Notes: a model not told the origin generated them from the letters alone. DNA of 64,000 nucleotides from Colwellia sp. MB3u-45 (GCF_014077005.1 NZ_JACGVC010000053.1:1-64000), one strand, 5' to 3'. Shown: positions 35,197 through 45,384, counted from the stretch's first letter. Made by a program: numbers and translations.

Positions 35197-36837
35197 ATGG
35201 AATCCCAACGCAGTTTTCTTTTTATTGCGCTTATGGTTGTTACCTATTTGCTATTTAACCAATGGCAAACAGACAAAGCTCCAATTCTTGAGCAACCAGC
35301 AGTAACTCAACAAACAACGCCAAGTACTAGTAACGGCGAATTTGTTCCTGAGTCATCAGCTACAGCAACGTCTATCAGCAATGAAACAAAAGTAGTTAGT
35401 GCTACACTAATTACAGTAAAAAATGATGTTTTATCACTAAAAATTGATACTAACGGCGGCGACATTGTTGAAGCTAAATTACTTAAGTTCGATACCGAAC
35501 AAGGTAATGGCATACCCTTTACTATATTGCGCAACGACCGTGACCGCTATGTAGCGCAAAGTGGCTTAACTGGCGCACAAGGTTTAGACCGTGTTATTCC
35601 TGGTCGACCTATTTATCAAACATCAGCGACTTCTTATCAAGCAGACGCTGGTGAGCCGCTAGTCATTGATTTAAATTATCTTGATGACGCCGGTTTGTCT
35701 GTTACTAAGCGTTTTACGCTCAATTACGACAGCTATGCCATTAATGTTGAATATATCATTGCCAATAACGCGACAAGCCCTGCAAGCGTACAAATGTATG
35801 CACAACTAAAGCAAACCACTTTAATTGATAGCTCAAGCGGTTTAATTCCGACTTATGTCGGTGCGGCCTATTCAACAACTGAAGATATATACGAAAAATA
35901 TGACTTTGATGATATCGCTGAAGCCAACCTGAGTGTTACAACTCAAGGTGGTTGGGTTGCTATGTTGCAACACTATTTTGTATCATCTTGGGTACCAGAA
36001 AAAACTTCAGATAATCAATTATATACTAGATACTCTAGTAACAAAGACGCAGTGATCGGCTTTAAAGCTCCGGCAATAACGATTGAGCCTAACAGCACAG
36101 CAACCACATCAGCGACTTTTTATGTCGGTCCAAAAGACCAAGATGTATTAGAAAGTATTGAACAAAACCTTGATCTAACAATTGATTACGGATTTTTATT
36201 CATGATCAGCCAACCATTATTCTGGTTGCTTATCAAAATTCAATCTATTGTAACTAACTGGGGTGTAGCGATTATTATCATTACCCTTATCGTTAAAGGT
36301 GGTATGTATCCATTAACGAAAGCGCAATATACCTCAATGGCTAAGATGCGGGCACTACAACCTAAAATGGCGCAGCTAAAAGAGCGTTTAGGTGATGATA
36401 AACAAAAAATGTCACAAGCCATGATGGAACTTTATCGTAAAGAAAAAGTAAATCCTGCTGGTGGTTGTTTACCCTTAATTATTCAAATGCCTATTTTCCT
36501 AGCACTATACTGGGTATTTTTGGAAAGTGTTGAATTACGTCATGCACCCTTTATGTTGTGGATACAGGATCTATCAGCACAAGACCCGTTTTACATTTTG
36601 CCAGTATTAATGGGTGTCAGTATGTTCATTATGCAAAAAATGCAGCCAATGACAGTGCAAGATCCTATGCAACAAAAAATAATGCAATATATGCCAGTGA
36701 TGTTTACGGTATTCTTTTTCTGGTTCCCATCTGGCTTAGTACTTTACTGGTTGGTCAGTAACCTTATTTCAATTGCACAAATGAAGATAATATTCTCGGG
36801 CATCGAAAAGGCCAAAGAGAAAGAAAAAGCCAAATAA
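35197..36837 (+). CDS. yidC: membrane protein insertase YidC
   Basis: Inner-membrane insertase/chaperone, 546 residues (E. coli 548). N-terminal transmembrane segment (about 5-22), a large periplasmic beta-sandwich domain (about 60-335) and a conserved C-terminal five-helix core with GGCLPLIIQMPIFLALYWVF and FFWFPSGLVLYWLVSN. The tail is lysine-rich (KAKEKEKAK). Part of rpmH-rnpA-yidD-yidC; a terminator follows. Confidence 0.98.
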   Translation: MESQRSFLFIALMVVTYLLFNQWQTDKAPILEQPAVTQQTTPSTSNGEFVPESSATATSISNETKVVSATLITVKNDVLSLKIDTNGGDIVEAKLLKFDTEQGNGIPFTILRNDRDRYVAQSGLTGAQGLDRVIPGRPIYQTSATSYQADAGEPLVIDLNYLDDAGLSVTKRFTLNYDSYAINVEYIIANNATSPASVQMYAQLKQTTLIDSSSGLIPTYVGAAYSTTEDIYEKYDFDDIAEANLSVTTQGGWVAMLQHYFVSSWVPEKTSDNQLYTRYSSNKDAVIGFKAPAITIEPNSTATTSATFYVGPKDQDVLESIEQNLDLTIDYGFLFMISQPLFWLLIKIQSIVTNWGVAIIIITLIVKGGMYPLTKAQYTSMAKMRALQPKMAQLKERLGDDKQKMSQAMMELYRKEKVNPAGGCLPLIIQMPIFLALYWVFLESVELRHAPFMLWIQDLSAQDPFYILPVLMGVSMFIMQKMQPMTVQDPMQQKIMQYMPVMFTVFFFWFPSGLVLYWLVSNLISIAQMKIIFSGIEKAKEKEKAK

Positions 36838-36855
36838 GGTTATTTTTTATCGACT

Positions 36856-36883
36856 AAAAAGGTAGCTCAGGCTACCTTTTTTT
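36856..36883 (+). terminator. intrinsic terminator after yidC
   Basis: AAAAAGGTAGC (36856-36866), TCAG loop, GCTACCTTTTT (36871-36881) and a U-run, 18 bp after the yidC stop. The rest of the spacer to mnmE (to 37383) shows no gene, only the mnmE promoter near its end. Confidence 0.9.
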
Positions 36884-37315
36884 ATAACTTAAATTTGAGG
36901 TTATTAAACTTTGCTTGAATATTTTGCAAAAAAATAATCAACGAGGATATAGTTAAGGCAGTTTCATTCATTATCTAATCTACTTTAAAGCTAAGTAAAA
37001 CAGCCAAATACAAGAGGTGTTGTGATATTCATCTTTTTTATCAAAAAATAAAGTATCTATGAATGACAGCGCTCAAAATGGCTTTAGTTTTCCTTACATT
37101 TAACCTTAAAATAGTGAACTTAGTTATCCCTGCTTCTTCTCTCATTGGTTCCTGCCTGTAAAAATAAACACCGAAAACACTAATGCCGACTGTAGCAAAC
37201 AAGATACGACAAAGATAACTAACATTAACTAGCGACTATTCACCAATACCAAGACTCATATCAAGCGCTTATGCCATTCAAAGCAGAATAAATTACACAA
37301 TAGCTCAGAGTACAT

Positions 37316-37360
37316 TTGCAGCCGGTAATTAAGGCTTTATAATATCGCCCATTAAAGCCT
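37316..37360 (+). promoter_or_regulatory. mnmE promoter with overlapping dyad
   Basis: TTGCAG (37316-37321), 16 bp, TATAAT (37338-37343). An inverted repeat AGGCTTTA (37332-37339) / TAAAGCCT (37353-37360) covers the -10 and the expected start site, a position where a bound protein or an initial hairpin could affect transcription. The dyad may be chance. Confidence 0.65.
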
Positions 37361-37383
37361 AAACCGTTAACTGAGAAACTAAC

Positions 37384-38769
37384 ATGACCGACCTAGCTTT
37401 TACATCAGGCCAAAAAGAAACCATAGCAGCACAAGCTACAGCTCCAGGCAGAGGTGGTGTTGGTATCATCAGGGTTTCAGGGCCTGAAGTTAAAAATGTC
37501 GCTCAAGCCATATTAGGTAAAGTGCCTGAATTGCGCAAAGCCGAATATTTAACCTTTAAAGATCATAAAGGCCGAGCACTAGACCAAGGCATAGCACTCT
37601 ATTTTAAAGGCCCTAACTCCTTTACCGGTGAAGATATTTTAGAACTACAGGGCCACGGAGGTCCGGTTATTTTAGATATGTTGCTCAAAGAGATTTTAAC
37701 GCTACCTAAGGTACGCATGGCCGGCCCTGGTGAGTTTAGTGAACAGGCGTTTCTTAATGATAAACTTGATTTAACCCAAGCAGAAGCTATAGCCGATTTA
37801 ATTAACTCAAGCTCAGAACAAGCAGCACGCTGTGCTTTACATTCGTTACAAGGCGATTTTTCTAAACTGGTCCATCAAATGGTAAAAGACACTATACATT
37901 TACGCATGTATGTGGAAGCCGCGATAGACTTTCCAGAAGAAGAAATAGATTTTCTTGCCGACGTGAAAGTGCTCAACGACTTAAAGGCCATCATTAGCCA
38001 AGTCGCAGAAGTAAAGAATAAAGCCCAACAAGGCAGTATTATTCGTGAAGGCATGCGGGTGGTTATTGCCGGTCGACCTAACGCCGGTAAGTCAAGCTTA
38101 CTTAATGCCCTTAGTGGTAAAGAAAGTGCCATAGTCACTGACATTGAAGGCACCACGCGTGATGTATTATCTGAGCAAATCCACATCGATGGCATGCCAC
38201 TGCATATTATTGATACCGCAGGGTTAAGAGAAAGTGTCGATGAAGTAGAGAAAATAGGTATTGAAAGGGCTTGGCAGGAGATCAAACAAGCAGACCGTGT
38301 CTTACTAATGATTGACTCTGCACAGGATGAAACCGAGGATCCAAAAGCAGCTTGGCCAGAGTTTTTTGAAAAGTTACCCATTAATATCGGCTTAACTATT
38401 ATTAGAAACAAAGCTGATATTAGCCAAGCAAAAACCGGTTACAGTGAACTCAATGCCACACCGACAATAACCTTGTCGGCTAAAACAGGTGCAGGCGTTA
38501 CAGAGCTAACTGAGCACCTAAAACATATCATGGGTTACCAAGGTAGCACCGAAGGAGGTTTTATGGCCAGACGACGTCACTTGGTCGCTCTTGAACAAGC
38601 CCACCAGCATTTAATTATTGGCTTAGAGCAACTTGAATCCTATGTAGCTGGTGAAATTTTGGCTGAGGAACTACGTTTTTGTCAGCAAGAACTCAATAAA
38701 ATCACCGGTGAATTTACCAATGACGATCTATTAAGTGAAATATTTTCATCCTTTTGTATTGGTAAATAA
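37384..38769 (+). CDS. mnmE: tRNA uridine-5-carboxymethylaminomethyl(34) synthesis GTPase MnmE
   Basis: With MnmG it makes the cmnm5/nm5 modification at wobble U34. 461 residues: N-terminal THF-binding domain, helical domain, inserted G domain with [14 protein letters not shown] (G1), DTAGLRES (G3) and NKAD (G4), and the C-terminal FCIGK with the catalytic cysteine. Its partner mnmG lies 2 kb downstream, across oriC. Confidence 0.98.
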   Translation: MTDLAFTSGQKETIAAQATAPGRGGVGIIRVSGPEVKNVAQAILGKVPELRKAEYLTFKDHKGRALDQGIALYFKGPNSFTGEDILELQGHGGPVILDMLLKEILTLPKVRMAGPGEFSEQAFLNDKLDLTQAEAIADLINSSSEQAARCALHSLQGDFSKLVHQMVKDTIHLRMYVEAAIDFPEEEIDFLADVKVLNDLKAIISQVAEVKNKAQQGSIIREGMRVVIAGRPNAGKSSLLNALSGKESAIVTDIEGTTRDVLSEQIHIDGMPLHIIDTAGLRESVDEVEKIGIERAWQEIKQADRVLLMIDSAQDETEDPKAAWPEFFEKLPINIGLTIIRNKADISQAKTGYSELNATPTITLSAKTGAGVTELTEHLKHIMGYQGSTEGGFMARRRHLVALEQAHQHLIIGLEQLESYVAGEILAEELRFCQQELNKITGEFTNDDLLSEIFSSFCIGK

Positions 38770-38779
38770 AAAAAATAAT

Positions 38780-39025
38780 ATGGTGCTAAATTACAGAGAA
38801 TTAAAGCAAATTAATTTAGCACTATATTTTAAAATAAGCTTTATATTCAACAATTTATGGAGCAAAAATCAAAGACTTTTTATTACAAGGAAAGGAAAAG
38901 GAGCCGATAGACGAGCTAAGTTTTATCAGGGAGATCCTATAGTAATAACAAGAGAGATAATGAATATTTGTCAGCTTAATAAGATGGGTACTAAACGCAT
39001 AATTAGAGTAAATCGCACTTTATAA
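38780..39025 (+). CDS. small basic hypothetical protein downstream of mnmE
   Basis: Not recognised. The frame is open from 38735, overlapping the end of mnmE, but the ATG at 38780 just after mnmE gives a basic product of 81 residues. No signal peptide or known motif is visible; the centre (LFITRKGKGADRRAKFYQGD) is highly charged. Ribosome binding site is weak. It uses ATA, AGA, AGG and GGA codons heavily, unlike neighbouring genes, so it is either foreign or non-coding. The following 349 bp (39026-39374) hold no visible gene. Confidence 0.35.
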   Translation: MVLNYRELKQINLALYFKISFIFNNLWSKNQRLFITRKGKGADRRAKFYQGDPIVITREIMNICQLNKMGTKRIIRVNRTL

Positions 39026-39374
39026 ATCAAATAACGATCTCGGTAATAATATCGATATAACTGTCTATCATTAATTCCCGTATAGGGTTTAAGATAGGCA
39101 GACTATAAACCAGCAGACAAAGCGCTTAAATCATAGTAACCCTTAAGGCCAAATAAAGACAAATAAAGATAGCCAAATTTACTTGATAAACCTCACAGTG
39201 GATAATATAAACTTTAGCCTTAGTTAATGAAAAATAATCAATTATTATAGGTTAATCAATCGCCATTACATCTAAATCTTCAACAAAATAATAGCCATTA
39301 ACAATCTCAATTTTATTACACCTATGCGATGGTTGCTTAGAGCCTAATGTTTTTACATTTTTACATTTTAAGCG

Positions 39375-39794
39375 CTAACTTTTAGCACCATATAACTTTA
39401 TATATTTTTCTCCCTCTAACGCTAATATTTCTAAATACTCGACAGGTAGTTTATCGTCCAGCATTTTTAGTGGCAATGCCCATGCTTGAGTTCTTTGTTC
39501 GTTGGCAACAGTAAGCCACCCGTAACTTTTAGTTAAATCTTGTTTTGTACCTTGTGCATTTAAATACATAGTACCAACAATATACTGCGCAGTTTTATCG
39601 CCTCTTTTAGCAAATATTTCAAGCTTAAGTAAAGCTTCATTATAATCGTTGACTTGATATAACCTGATAGCCGTTTTCAATTCTTTGTTATAACTAATAA
39701 TATCAAGTACCTTCTCTGAGGAGAAAGCATGACTGAAAAATGAGATAGAGAGTATGATTGTGGTAATAATTAAATAACTAATAGGTCTATTCAT
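39375..39794 (-). CDS. exported Sel1-repeat-like protein
   Basis: 139 residues. A signal peptide covers about 1-25 (cut near HAFS/SE). Residues about 53-95 (ALLKLEIFAKRGDKTAQYI, then GTMYLNAQGTKQDLTKSYGW) fit one to two Sel1/TPR-like helical repeats, usually protein-protein interaction modules. Probably periplasmic. It stands alone between mnmE and mioC in an otherwise conserved origin neighbourhood, so it looks like an accessory insertion. Function unknown. Confidence 0.7.
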   Translation of the reverse strand: MNRPISYLIITTIILSISFFSHAFSSEKVLDIISYNKELKTAIRLYQVNDYNEALLKLEIFAKRGDKTAQYIVGTMYLNAQGTKQDLTKSYGWLTVANEQRTQAWALPLKMLDDKLPVEYLEILALEGEKYIKLYGAKS

Positions 39795-39954
39795 CTTAAT
39801 TCCAAAGCAAATTTTGTATTGAATTAAGAATAACTATTTTGATATTTCAATGTTTTTTCAATTGTAATAATGTGTTACTTGTAACTTTATAATATAAAAA
39901 ACATATAAAAAATTTAATCTAAAACAAGATAAAATACTTAAATAGGAAGAGTAA

Positions 39955-40398
39955 ATGAGCTCATTTCAAGTCATCGTTGGTAGTATGTTAGGCGGCTCAG
40001 AATATGTCGCAGAGGCCTGTGAAGAAACATTAACTGCGCTTGGTCATCAAGTTGAACTACATTTTCAACCAGATTTTGCGCAAATATTAAGCGAAAAACA
40101 AACTTGGTTAATTTGTACCTCAACACATGGTGCTGGCGACTATCCCGATAATATTCAAGCATTCGTGACAGATCTTGAAAATAGCGATCAAGATCTATCC
40201 TCAGTTAAATTTCTAACGATCGGTCTGGGTGATTCAAATTATGATACCTTTTGCTACGCAGCAAAAAATATCAATAAACTACTATTATCAATAGGTTGCA
40301 ATGAAATAATACCTTTGATCACATTAGATATGAGTCAAGATATAGATCCAGAAGAACGATCTCAAACTTGGTTATTTGAAAACAAAGATCATTTATAA
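39955..40398 (+). CDS. mioC: flavodoxin-like protein MioC
   Basis: 147-residue FMN-binding flavodoxin (same length as E. coli MioC). The phosphate loop region is near VGSMLGGSEYVAE (7-19), with STHGAGDYPDN and GLGDSNYDTF forming the FMN pocket. It abuts oriC and is transcribed into it, as in E. coli, where mioC transcription passes through the origin. The gene contains eight GATC sites in 444 bp. An AGGAAG lies before the ATG. Confidence 0.95.
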   Translation: MSSFQVIVGSMLGGSEYVAEACEETLTALGHQVELHFQPDFAQILSEKQTWLICTSTHGAGDYPDNIQAFVTDLENSDQDLSSVKFLTIGLGDSNYDTFCYAAKNINKLLLSIGCNEIIPLITLDMSQDIDPEERSQTWLFENKDHL

Positions 40399-40404
40399 CC
40401 AACT

Positions 40405-40760
40405 TACCCATAAGTTATTAACAATTATAGCCCTACAAAAACACCATTGTGGATAACTCTGGGTAAAAGCTATTAATTTTCTATTATTATTCAGTGTATA
40501 GAAATGAAATTAAATCACCCTGTGGATAAGTAGCTGTTTTGATCAGAGCTTATAACTGACTTGATCAAAGCTTGATCACAAGAATACATGGGTATTAATA
40601 TATTGTTTTATATGAAAAAAAATGACTTATCAACAGAAAATGGCGACCTTAATAAGTAATAATAGTAAGATCTTTAAAGAGATCTTTATATATTACTTAA
40701 GGATCAAGCTTAGATCTTTTCCTAAATTAGATCATTCCCCTGAAGCGAAAAAGGCGCTAA
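40405..40760. other. oriC: chromosomal replication origin oriC
   Basis: The mioC-mnmG spacer. DnaA boxes: TGTGGATAA at 40448-40456 and 40521-40529 (perfect, minus orientation), and one-mismatch TTATTAACA (40415-40423) and TTATCAACA (40627-40635). Three 13-mer-like repeats start GATCTTT at 40669, 40681 and 40713 within A/T-rich DNA, the expected unwinding element. Eight GATC sites lie between 40541 and 40733. Order (mioC, DnaA boxes, unwinding region, mnmG) mirrors E. coli. Function is inferred. Confidence 0.9.
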
Positions 40761-40808
40761 AATATCGCTCTTAAAAATTAAATAGCAAAAAACTAAGGTC
40801 AGTAATTT

Positions 40809-42698
40809 ATGTGGTATCAAGAGTCTTATGACGTAATTGTTGTTGGTGGTGGTCATGCTGGAACAGAAGCGTCACTCGCAGCAGCTCGCATGGGCTGTAA
40901 AACATTATTGTTAACCCACAACATTGACACCCTTGGTCAAATGTCGTGCAACCCAGCGATAGGCGGCATTGGCAAAGGTCATTTGGTTAAAGAAATTGAC
41001 GCCCTCGGTGGCATAATGGCAACTGCAGCTGACCATGCTGCAATACAATTTAGAACCTTAAATGCCAGCAAAGGCCCTGCTGTTCGGGCTACTCGGATAC
41101 AAGCTGATAGAAATTTATATCGGAACTTTGTCCGAAACTATCTAGAAAACCAAGAAAATTTAACTATATTTCAACAACCCTGTGACGATCTTATTCTAGA
41201 AAATAATAAGATCGTAGGTGTTTCTACTCAAATGGGTTTGAAATTTAAAGCTAAAAGCGTTGTGCTAACCGTAGGTACTTTTCTAGCAGGCCAAATCCAT
41301 ATTGGTTTAAATAATTACCAAGGCGGAAGAGCCGGTGATCCCGCCAGTGTAAACCTTGCGGATCGTTTACGTGATATGCCCTTTAGAATTGATCGCTTAA
41401 AAACTGGAACACCGCCACGCTTAGATGGCAGAACTCTTGATTTTTCTGTTATGGCAGAACAACCAGGTGATGATCCTAGACCGGTATTTTCTTACATGGG
41501 CTCAGGAGAGGATCATCCAAGACAAGTTTCATGTTTTATTACCCATACTAATCAAAAAACCCATGATATTATTAGATCAGGTTTAGACCGATCACCCATG
41601 TATACCGGTGTTATTGAAGGCGTAGGACCACGTTATTGCCCATCAATTGAAGACAAAATACACCGTTTTGCTGATAAAGACAGCCATCAAATATTTGTCG
41701 AGCCTGAAGGCTTAAACACCCATGAAATTTATCCCAATGGTATTTCTACTAGCTTGCCATTTGATGTGCAAATGGATCTTGTTAGATCGATCAAAGGTTT
41801 TGAAAACGCCCATATCACCCGACCAGGTTATGCGATCGAATATGATTTTTTCGATCCTCGCGATTTAAAGCAAACGCTAGAAAGTAAATTTGTTGAAAAC
41901 CTTTATTTTGCTGGCCAAATTAATGGCACTACCGGTTATGAAGAAGCCGGGGCTCAAGGGCTTGTTGCAGCAACTAATGCCGCGGCGAGAGTGCAAGGCA
42001 AAGAAGAACTCGTATTAACCCGAGATCAAGCTTACATGGGCGTGCTAATTGATGACCTAGCAACCTTAGGCACCAAAGAACCTTATCGTATGTTCACCTC
42101 ACGAGCTGAGTATCGCTTATTGTTACGCGAAGATAACGCTGATATACGCCTGACAGAAAAAGGTCGTGCTTTAGGTTTGGTTGACGATCAACGTTGGCAA
42201 CGATTTAATGAGAAAATGGAAAATGTTGAGCTTGAACGCCAACGTTTACGTTCGACTTGGTTACAAAAGGATCATCCAGCGGTTGATCAAGTAAATAGCT
42301 TGTTGAAGACGCCTTTAAGTCGTGAGAATAGTTTAGAGGATCTGCTTCGACGTCCAGAAGTTCGCTATGACGATCTAGTCGCTATTGAAGGTTTAGGACC
42401 TAAACTCGCAGACAAACAAGCTGCAGAGCAAATTGAAATTCAAATAAAGTATGCCGGTTATATTGACCGACAACTGGATGAAATAGCGAAAAAGAAACGC
42501 CATGAAAACACGTTAATCCCAAGAGACTACGATTTTAGCCAAATATCAGGCTTGTCAAATGAGGTTGTTGCTAAGCTTTCAGATGCGCGCCCTGAAACTA
42601 TTGGTAAAGCATCGCGTATTTCTGGTATTACTCCAGCAGCAATTTCGTTATTATTGGTTTATCTGAAAAAACATGGCTTATTACGCAAAAGTGCTTAA
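40809..42698 (+). CDS. mnmG: tRNA uridine-5-carboxymethylaminomethyl(34) synthesis enzyme MnmG (GidA)
   Basis: FAD-dependent partner of MnmE in wobble U34 modification. 629 residues, same length as E. coli. FAD-binding [17 protein letters not shown] near residue 13, [28 protein letters not shown], the [14 protein letters not shown] segment and the C-terminal [17 protein letters not shown] are all present. It is the first gene right of oriC, transcribed away from it, and is rich in GATC sites. rsmG follows after 30 bp. Confidence 0.98.
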   Translation: MWYQESYDVIVVGGGHAGTEASLAAARMGCKTLLLTHNIDTLGQMSCNPAIGGIGKGHLVKEIDALGGIMATAADHAAIQFRTLNASKGPAVRATRIQADRNLYRNFVRNYLENQENLTIFQQPCDDLILENNKIVGVSTQMGLKFKAKSVVLTVGTFLAGQIHIGLNNYQGGRAGDPASVNLADRLRDMPFRIDRLKTGTPPRLDGRTLDFSVMAEQPGDDPRPVFSYMGSGEDHPRQVSCFITHTNQKTHDIIRSGLDRSPMYTGVIEGVGPRYCPSIEDKIHRFADKDSHQIFVEPEGLNTHEIYPNGISTSLPFDVQMDLVRSIKGFENAHITRPGYAIEYDFFDPRDLKQTLESKFVENLYFAGQINGTTGYEEAGAQGLVAATNAAARVQGKEELVLTRDQAYMGVLIDDLATLGTKEPYRMFTSRAEYRLLLREDNADIRLTEKGRALGLVDDQRWQRFNEKMENVELERQRLRSTWLQKDHPAVDQVNSLLKTPLSRENSLEDLLRRPEVRYDDLVAIEGLGPKLADKQAAEQIEIQIKYAGYIDRQLDEIAKKKRHENTLIPRDYDFSQISGLSNEVVAKLSDARPETIGKASRISGITPAAISLLLVYLKKHGLLRKSA

Positions 42699-42728
42699 AT
42701 AGTCAGCATAAACGAAAGATTCAACCTT

Positions 42729-43355
42729 ATGACATTATCTGACCAACTTGTTGCTCTGATCAAGGAAACCTCACTTGAGGTTTCAACAGAGCAAATTTCT
42801 TTACTTATCCAGTACGTTGAATTATTAAACAAATGGAATAATGCCTACAATCTAACCTCAGTACGCGATCCTAAAGATATGATGATAAAACATATCATGG
42901 ATAGTTTAATGGTGGGTCCGCACCTTAAAGGTCAGTCATTTATTGATGTTGGCACTGGACCAGGTTTACCCGGTATTCCGCTTGCTATCTTGTATCCTGA
43001 GCGTAATTTTGTATTATTAGACAGTTTAGGCAAAAGAATTACCTTTTTAAGGCAAGTCGTTTTCCAATTAAAGCTTAATAATGTCACACCGGTTAAATCA
43101 CGTGTTGAACAATATCATCCAGAGCAACCTTTTGATGGCGTATTAAGTCGAGCATTTTCATCATTAAACGATATGGTAACTTGGTGTGAACATTTAGTCA
43201 GTGTTGATCACGGCCGATTCTTAGCATTGAAAGGTATTTATCCTAGTGATGAAATAGCGGCTTTACCAATTAATATAGCGGTTGCCAATAGTTATGCTAT
43301 TGCCGTTCCTCAATTAGACGGCGAACGCCATTTGATTGAATTAGTTAAATCATAA
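42729..43355 (+). CDS. rsmG: 16S rRNA (guanine-527-N7)-methyltransferase RsmG (GidB)
   Basis: SAM-dependent methyltransferase for G527 of 16S rRNA; loss gives low-level streptomycin resistance in other species. 208 residues (E. coli 207). Motifs: [14 protein letters not shown], the SAM loop [15 protein letters not shown], and [15 protein letters not shown]; the later [10 protein letters not shown] is typical. Lies between mnmG and parA in the conserved mnmG-rsmG-parA-parB order. Confidence 0.97.
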   Translation: MTLSDQLVALIKETSLEVSTEQISLLIQYVELLNKWNNAYNLTSVRDPKDMMIKHIMDSLMVGPHLKGQSFIDVGTGPGLPGIPLAILYPERNFVLLDSLGKRITFLRQVVFQLKLNNVTPVKSRVEQYHPEQPFDGVLSRAFSSLNDMVTWCEHLVSVDHGRFLALKGIYPSDEIAALPINIAVANSYAIAVPQLDGERHLIELVKS

Positions 43356-43393
43356 TTCATAATAAACTTGAGCAGAAAAGTATTGAGGATCCT

Positions 43394-44197
43394 GTGGGAA
43401 AAATAATTGCGGTTGCAAATCAAAAAGGTGGTGTTGGTAAAACGACAACCTCGGTCAATCTTGCTGCTTCACTGGCGGCAACTAAACGTAAAGTTTTACT
43501 GGTCGATCTTGATCCCCAAGGTAACGCTACTATGGGTAGCGGTATAGATAAATATGAAGTTCCAGCAACATGCTACGAATTACTGATCGAAGAGCGTCCA
43601 TTTGAAGACGTCGTTTGTAGAAATACAGCGGGTATTTATGATCTTATTGCCGCAAATAGTGATGTAACTGCGGCTGAAATCAGATTAATGGAGGTTTATT
43701 CTCGAGAGCATCGTCTGAAAAATGCTTTATCAAAAGTAAGTCAAGACTACGATTATATTATTATTGACTGTCCACCGTCATTAAATATGTTGACGGTTAA
43801 CGCCATGACCGCTGCAGACTCAGTGTTAGTGCCGATGCAATGTGAGTATTACGCTTTAGAAGGTTTAACCGCTTTAATGGATACCATTTCACAACTAACG
43901 TCAGTGGTTAATAGTAAACTCCATATTGAAGGTATTTTACGTACTATGTACGACCCTCGTAACCGTTTAGCGAATGATGTTTCTGAGCAATTAAAGCGCC
44001 ATTTCGGTGATAAAGTTTATCGTACTGTTATTCCACGTAATGTGCGCCTAGCAGAAGCACCCAGTTTTGGTGCTCCAGTGATGTACTACGATAAATCATC
44101 TACAGGTGCAAAAGCTTATCTTGCCTTGGCGGGTGAAATACTACGTCGTGCAGAACCGAAAAAAACCTCTACACCGCAAGTCACTACAGAAGAATAA
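43394..44197 (+). CDS. parA: chromosome partitioning ATPase ParA (Soj)
   Basis: Walker-type ATPase that moves ParB-parS complexes during chromosome segregation. 267 residues with the deviant Walker A KGGVGKTTTS (about 11-20), the DLDPQGNATMG switch, and DCPPSLNMLT (Walker B). It begins with GTG, preceded by GAGG. parB follows 11 bp later. Acts on the parS sites in recF about 12 kb away. Confidence 0.97.
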   Translation: MGKIIAVANQKGGVGKTTTSVNLAASLAATKRKVLLVDLDPQGNATMGSGIDKYEVPATCYELLIEERPFEDVVCRNTAGIYDLIAANSDVTAAEIRLMEVYSREHRLKNALSKVSQDYDYIIIDCPPSLNMLTVNAMTAADSVLVPMQCEYYALEGLTALMDTISQLTSVVNSKLHIEGILRTMYDPRNRLANDVSEQLKRHFGDKVYRTVIPRNVRLAEAPSFGAPVMYYDKSSTGAKAYLALAGEILRRAEPKKTSTPQVTTEE

Positions 44198-44208
44198 TAA
44201 GGAATATT

Positions 44209-45099
44209 ATGAGTCAAACTAAACGCAGAGGTCTAGGTCGCGGTCTTGATGCCTTATTAACAAAACCATCAGCAGATTTAACCGGTAATCTAGGTGATAA
44301 AACAGATACGCCCAGTAAAAATGCAGAATTACATAATTTACCAATAGAGCAATTGCATCCTGGCAAGTATCAACCGCGCAAAGATATGTCGGCAGAAGCC
44401 TTAGATGACTTGGCAAACTCCATTAAATCGCAAGGTATTATTCAGCCTATTATTGTCCGGCCAGTCAGCGAGCACAGTTATGAAATTATAGCCGGTGAAC
44501 GTCGTTGGCGTGCCGCTCAAATAGCAGCATTAGATACCGTACCTTGTTTAATAAAACATGTGCCCGATGAAGCGGCAGTGGCGATTGCTTTAATAGAAAA
44601 TATTCAACGTGAAGACTTAAATGCGATGGAAGAAGCTATCGCATTAGAACGATTGCTGATTGAATTTGAATTGACCCATCAAGAAGTTGCCGATGCGGTT
44701 GGCAAGTCAAGAACGGCGGTAAGTAACTTATTACGCTTAAATAATCTTAACAGTGAAGTTAAAACCTTGCTTGAGCATGGCGATATCGAGATGGGCCATG
44801 CCAGAGCACTATTAGCGTTAGATAATGACATTCAAACGAATACGGCACGTATTGTAGTAGCAAAAGAGTTAAACGTGCGCGAAACAGAAGCATTAATTAA
44901 AAAATTACAACAACCGGCGAAAGAAACAGTCACCAAGTCGGTAGATCCTAATACTAAGGCATTAGAGCAAAACTTATCTGAAAAATTGGGCTCGCAGGTT
45001 GCAATAAATCACAATAAACAAGGCAAAGGAAAATTAGTGATATCTTACAGTGACCTATCAGAACTTGATGGTATTGTTTCACGCTTTAATTCTTTCTAG
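44209..45099 (+). CDS. parB: chromosome partitioning protein ParB (Spo0J)
   Basis: CTPase and parS-binding protein that spreads along DNA near the origin. 296 residues. N-terminal RGLGRGLDALL, the ParB/Srx domain with the CTP-binding GERRWRA box and ENIQREDLNAMEEA, a helix-turn-helix (HQEVADAVGKSRTAVSNLLR), and a C-terminal dimerisation domain. Its cognate parS sequences are seen twice in recF. A terminator follows. Confidence 0.97.
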   Translation: MSQTKRRGLGRGLDALLTKPSADLTGNLGDKTDTPSKNAELHNLPIEQLHPGKYQPRKDMSAEALDDLANSIKSQGIIQPIIVRPVSEHSYEIIAGERRWRAAQIAALDTVPCLIKHVPDEAAVAIALIENIQREDLNAMEEAIALERLLIEFELTHQEVADAVGKSRTAVSNLLRLNNLNSEVKTLLEHGDIEMGHARALLALDNDIQTNTARIVVAKELNVRETEALIKKLQQPAKETVTKSVDPNTKALEQNLSEKLGSQVAINHNKQGKGKLVISYSDLSELDGIVSRFNSF

Positions 45100-45168
45100 C
45101 GCGACCTGAAAGTAAGCCGCTAAAATAGACAAGGTTTACTAACCTAGATTCAAATAATAAAAACCGTT

Positions 45169-45209
45169 AAATAGCCATTTTTGAGCAACTTGAAAATGGC
45201 TATTTATTT
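45169..45209 (+). terminator. intrinsic terminator after parB
   Basis: Perfect 13-bp stem AAATAGCCATTTT (45169-45181) / AAAATGGCTATTT (45193-45205), 11-nt loop, followed by a T-rich stretch; 70 bp after the parB stop. Confidence 0.75.
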
Positions 45210-45257
45210 GCTGTTTGTCATTTTGCTTTTATAATTCATTAATAATGTTTTAATCTC

Positions 45258-45298
45258 GGATTATACCTTAGTAGTACTGGGATTATACCTTAGTCGTA
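45258..45298. repeat. 19-bp direct repeat upstream of the atp operon
   Basis: GGATTATACCTTAGTAGTA (45258-45276) and GGATTATACCTTAGTCGTA (45280-45298) match at 18 of 19 positions, 22 bp apart. They lie in the parB-atpI spacer, 60-100 bp upstream of the atp -35. Confidence 0.75.
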
Positions 45299-45356
45299 AT
45301 TTATTCATTTAGTGGCAAATTTTGCAGAAAATGTTACCAATGAGCGGCCTCTCTTG

Positions 45357-45384
45357 TTGCATTAGTGCTGTAATTCAGTATACT
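45357..45384 (+). promoter_or_regulatory. atp operon promoter
   Basis: TTGCAT (45357-45362), 16 bp, TATACT (45379-45384), about 75 bp before the atpI GTG. It is the best sigma-70 match in the 361-bp spacer. Confidence 0.7.

Noticed and set aside
45076-45091. Half parS at the parB 3' end
   Set aside because: The left half matches but the right half does not; probably chance.
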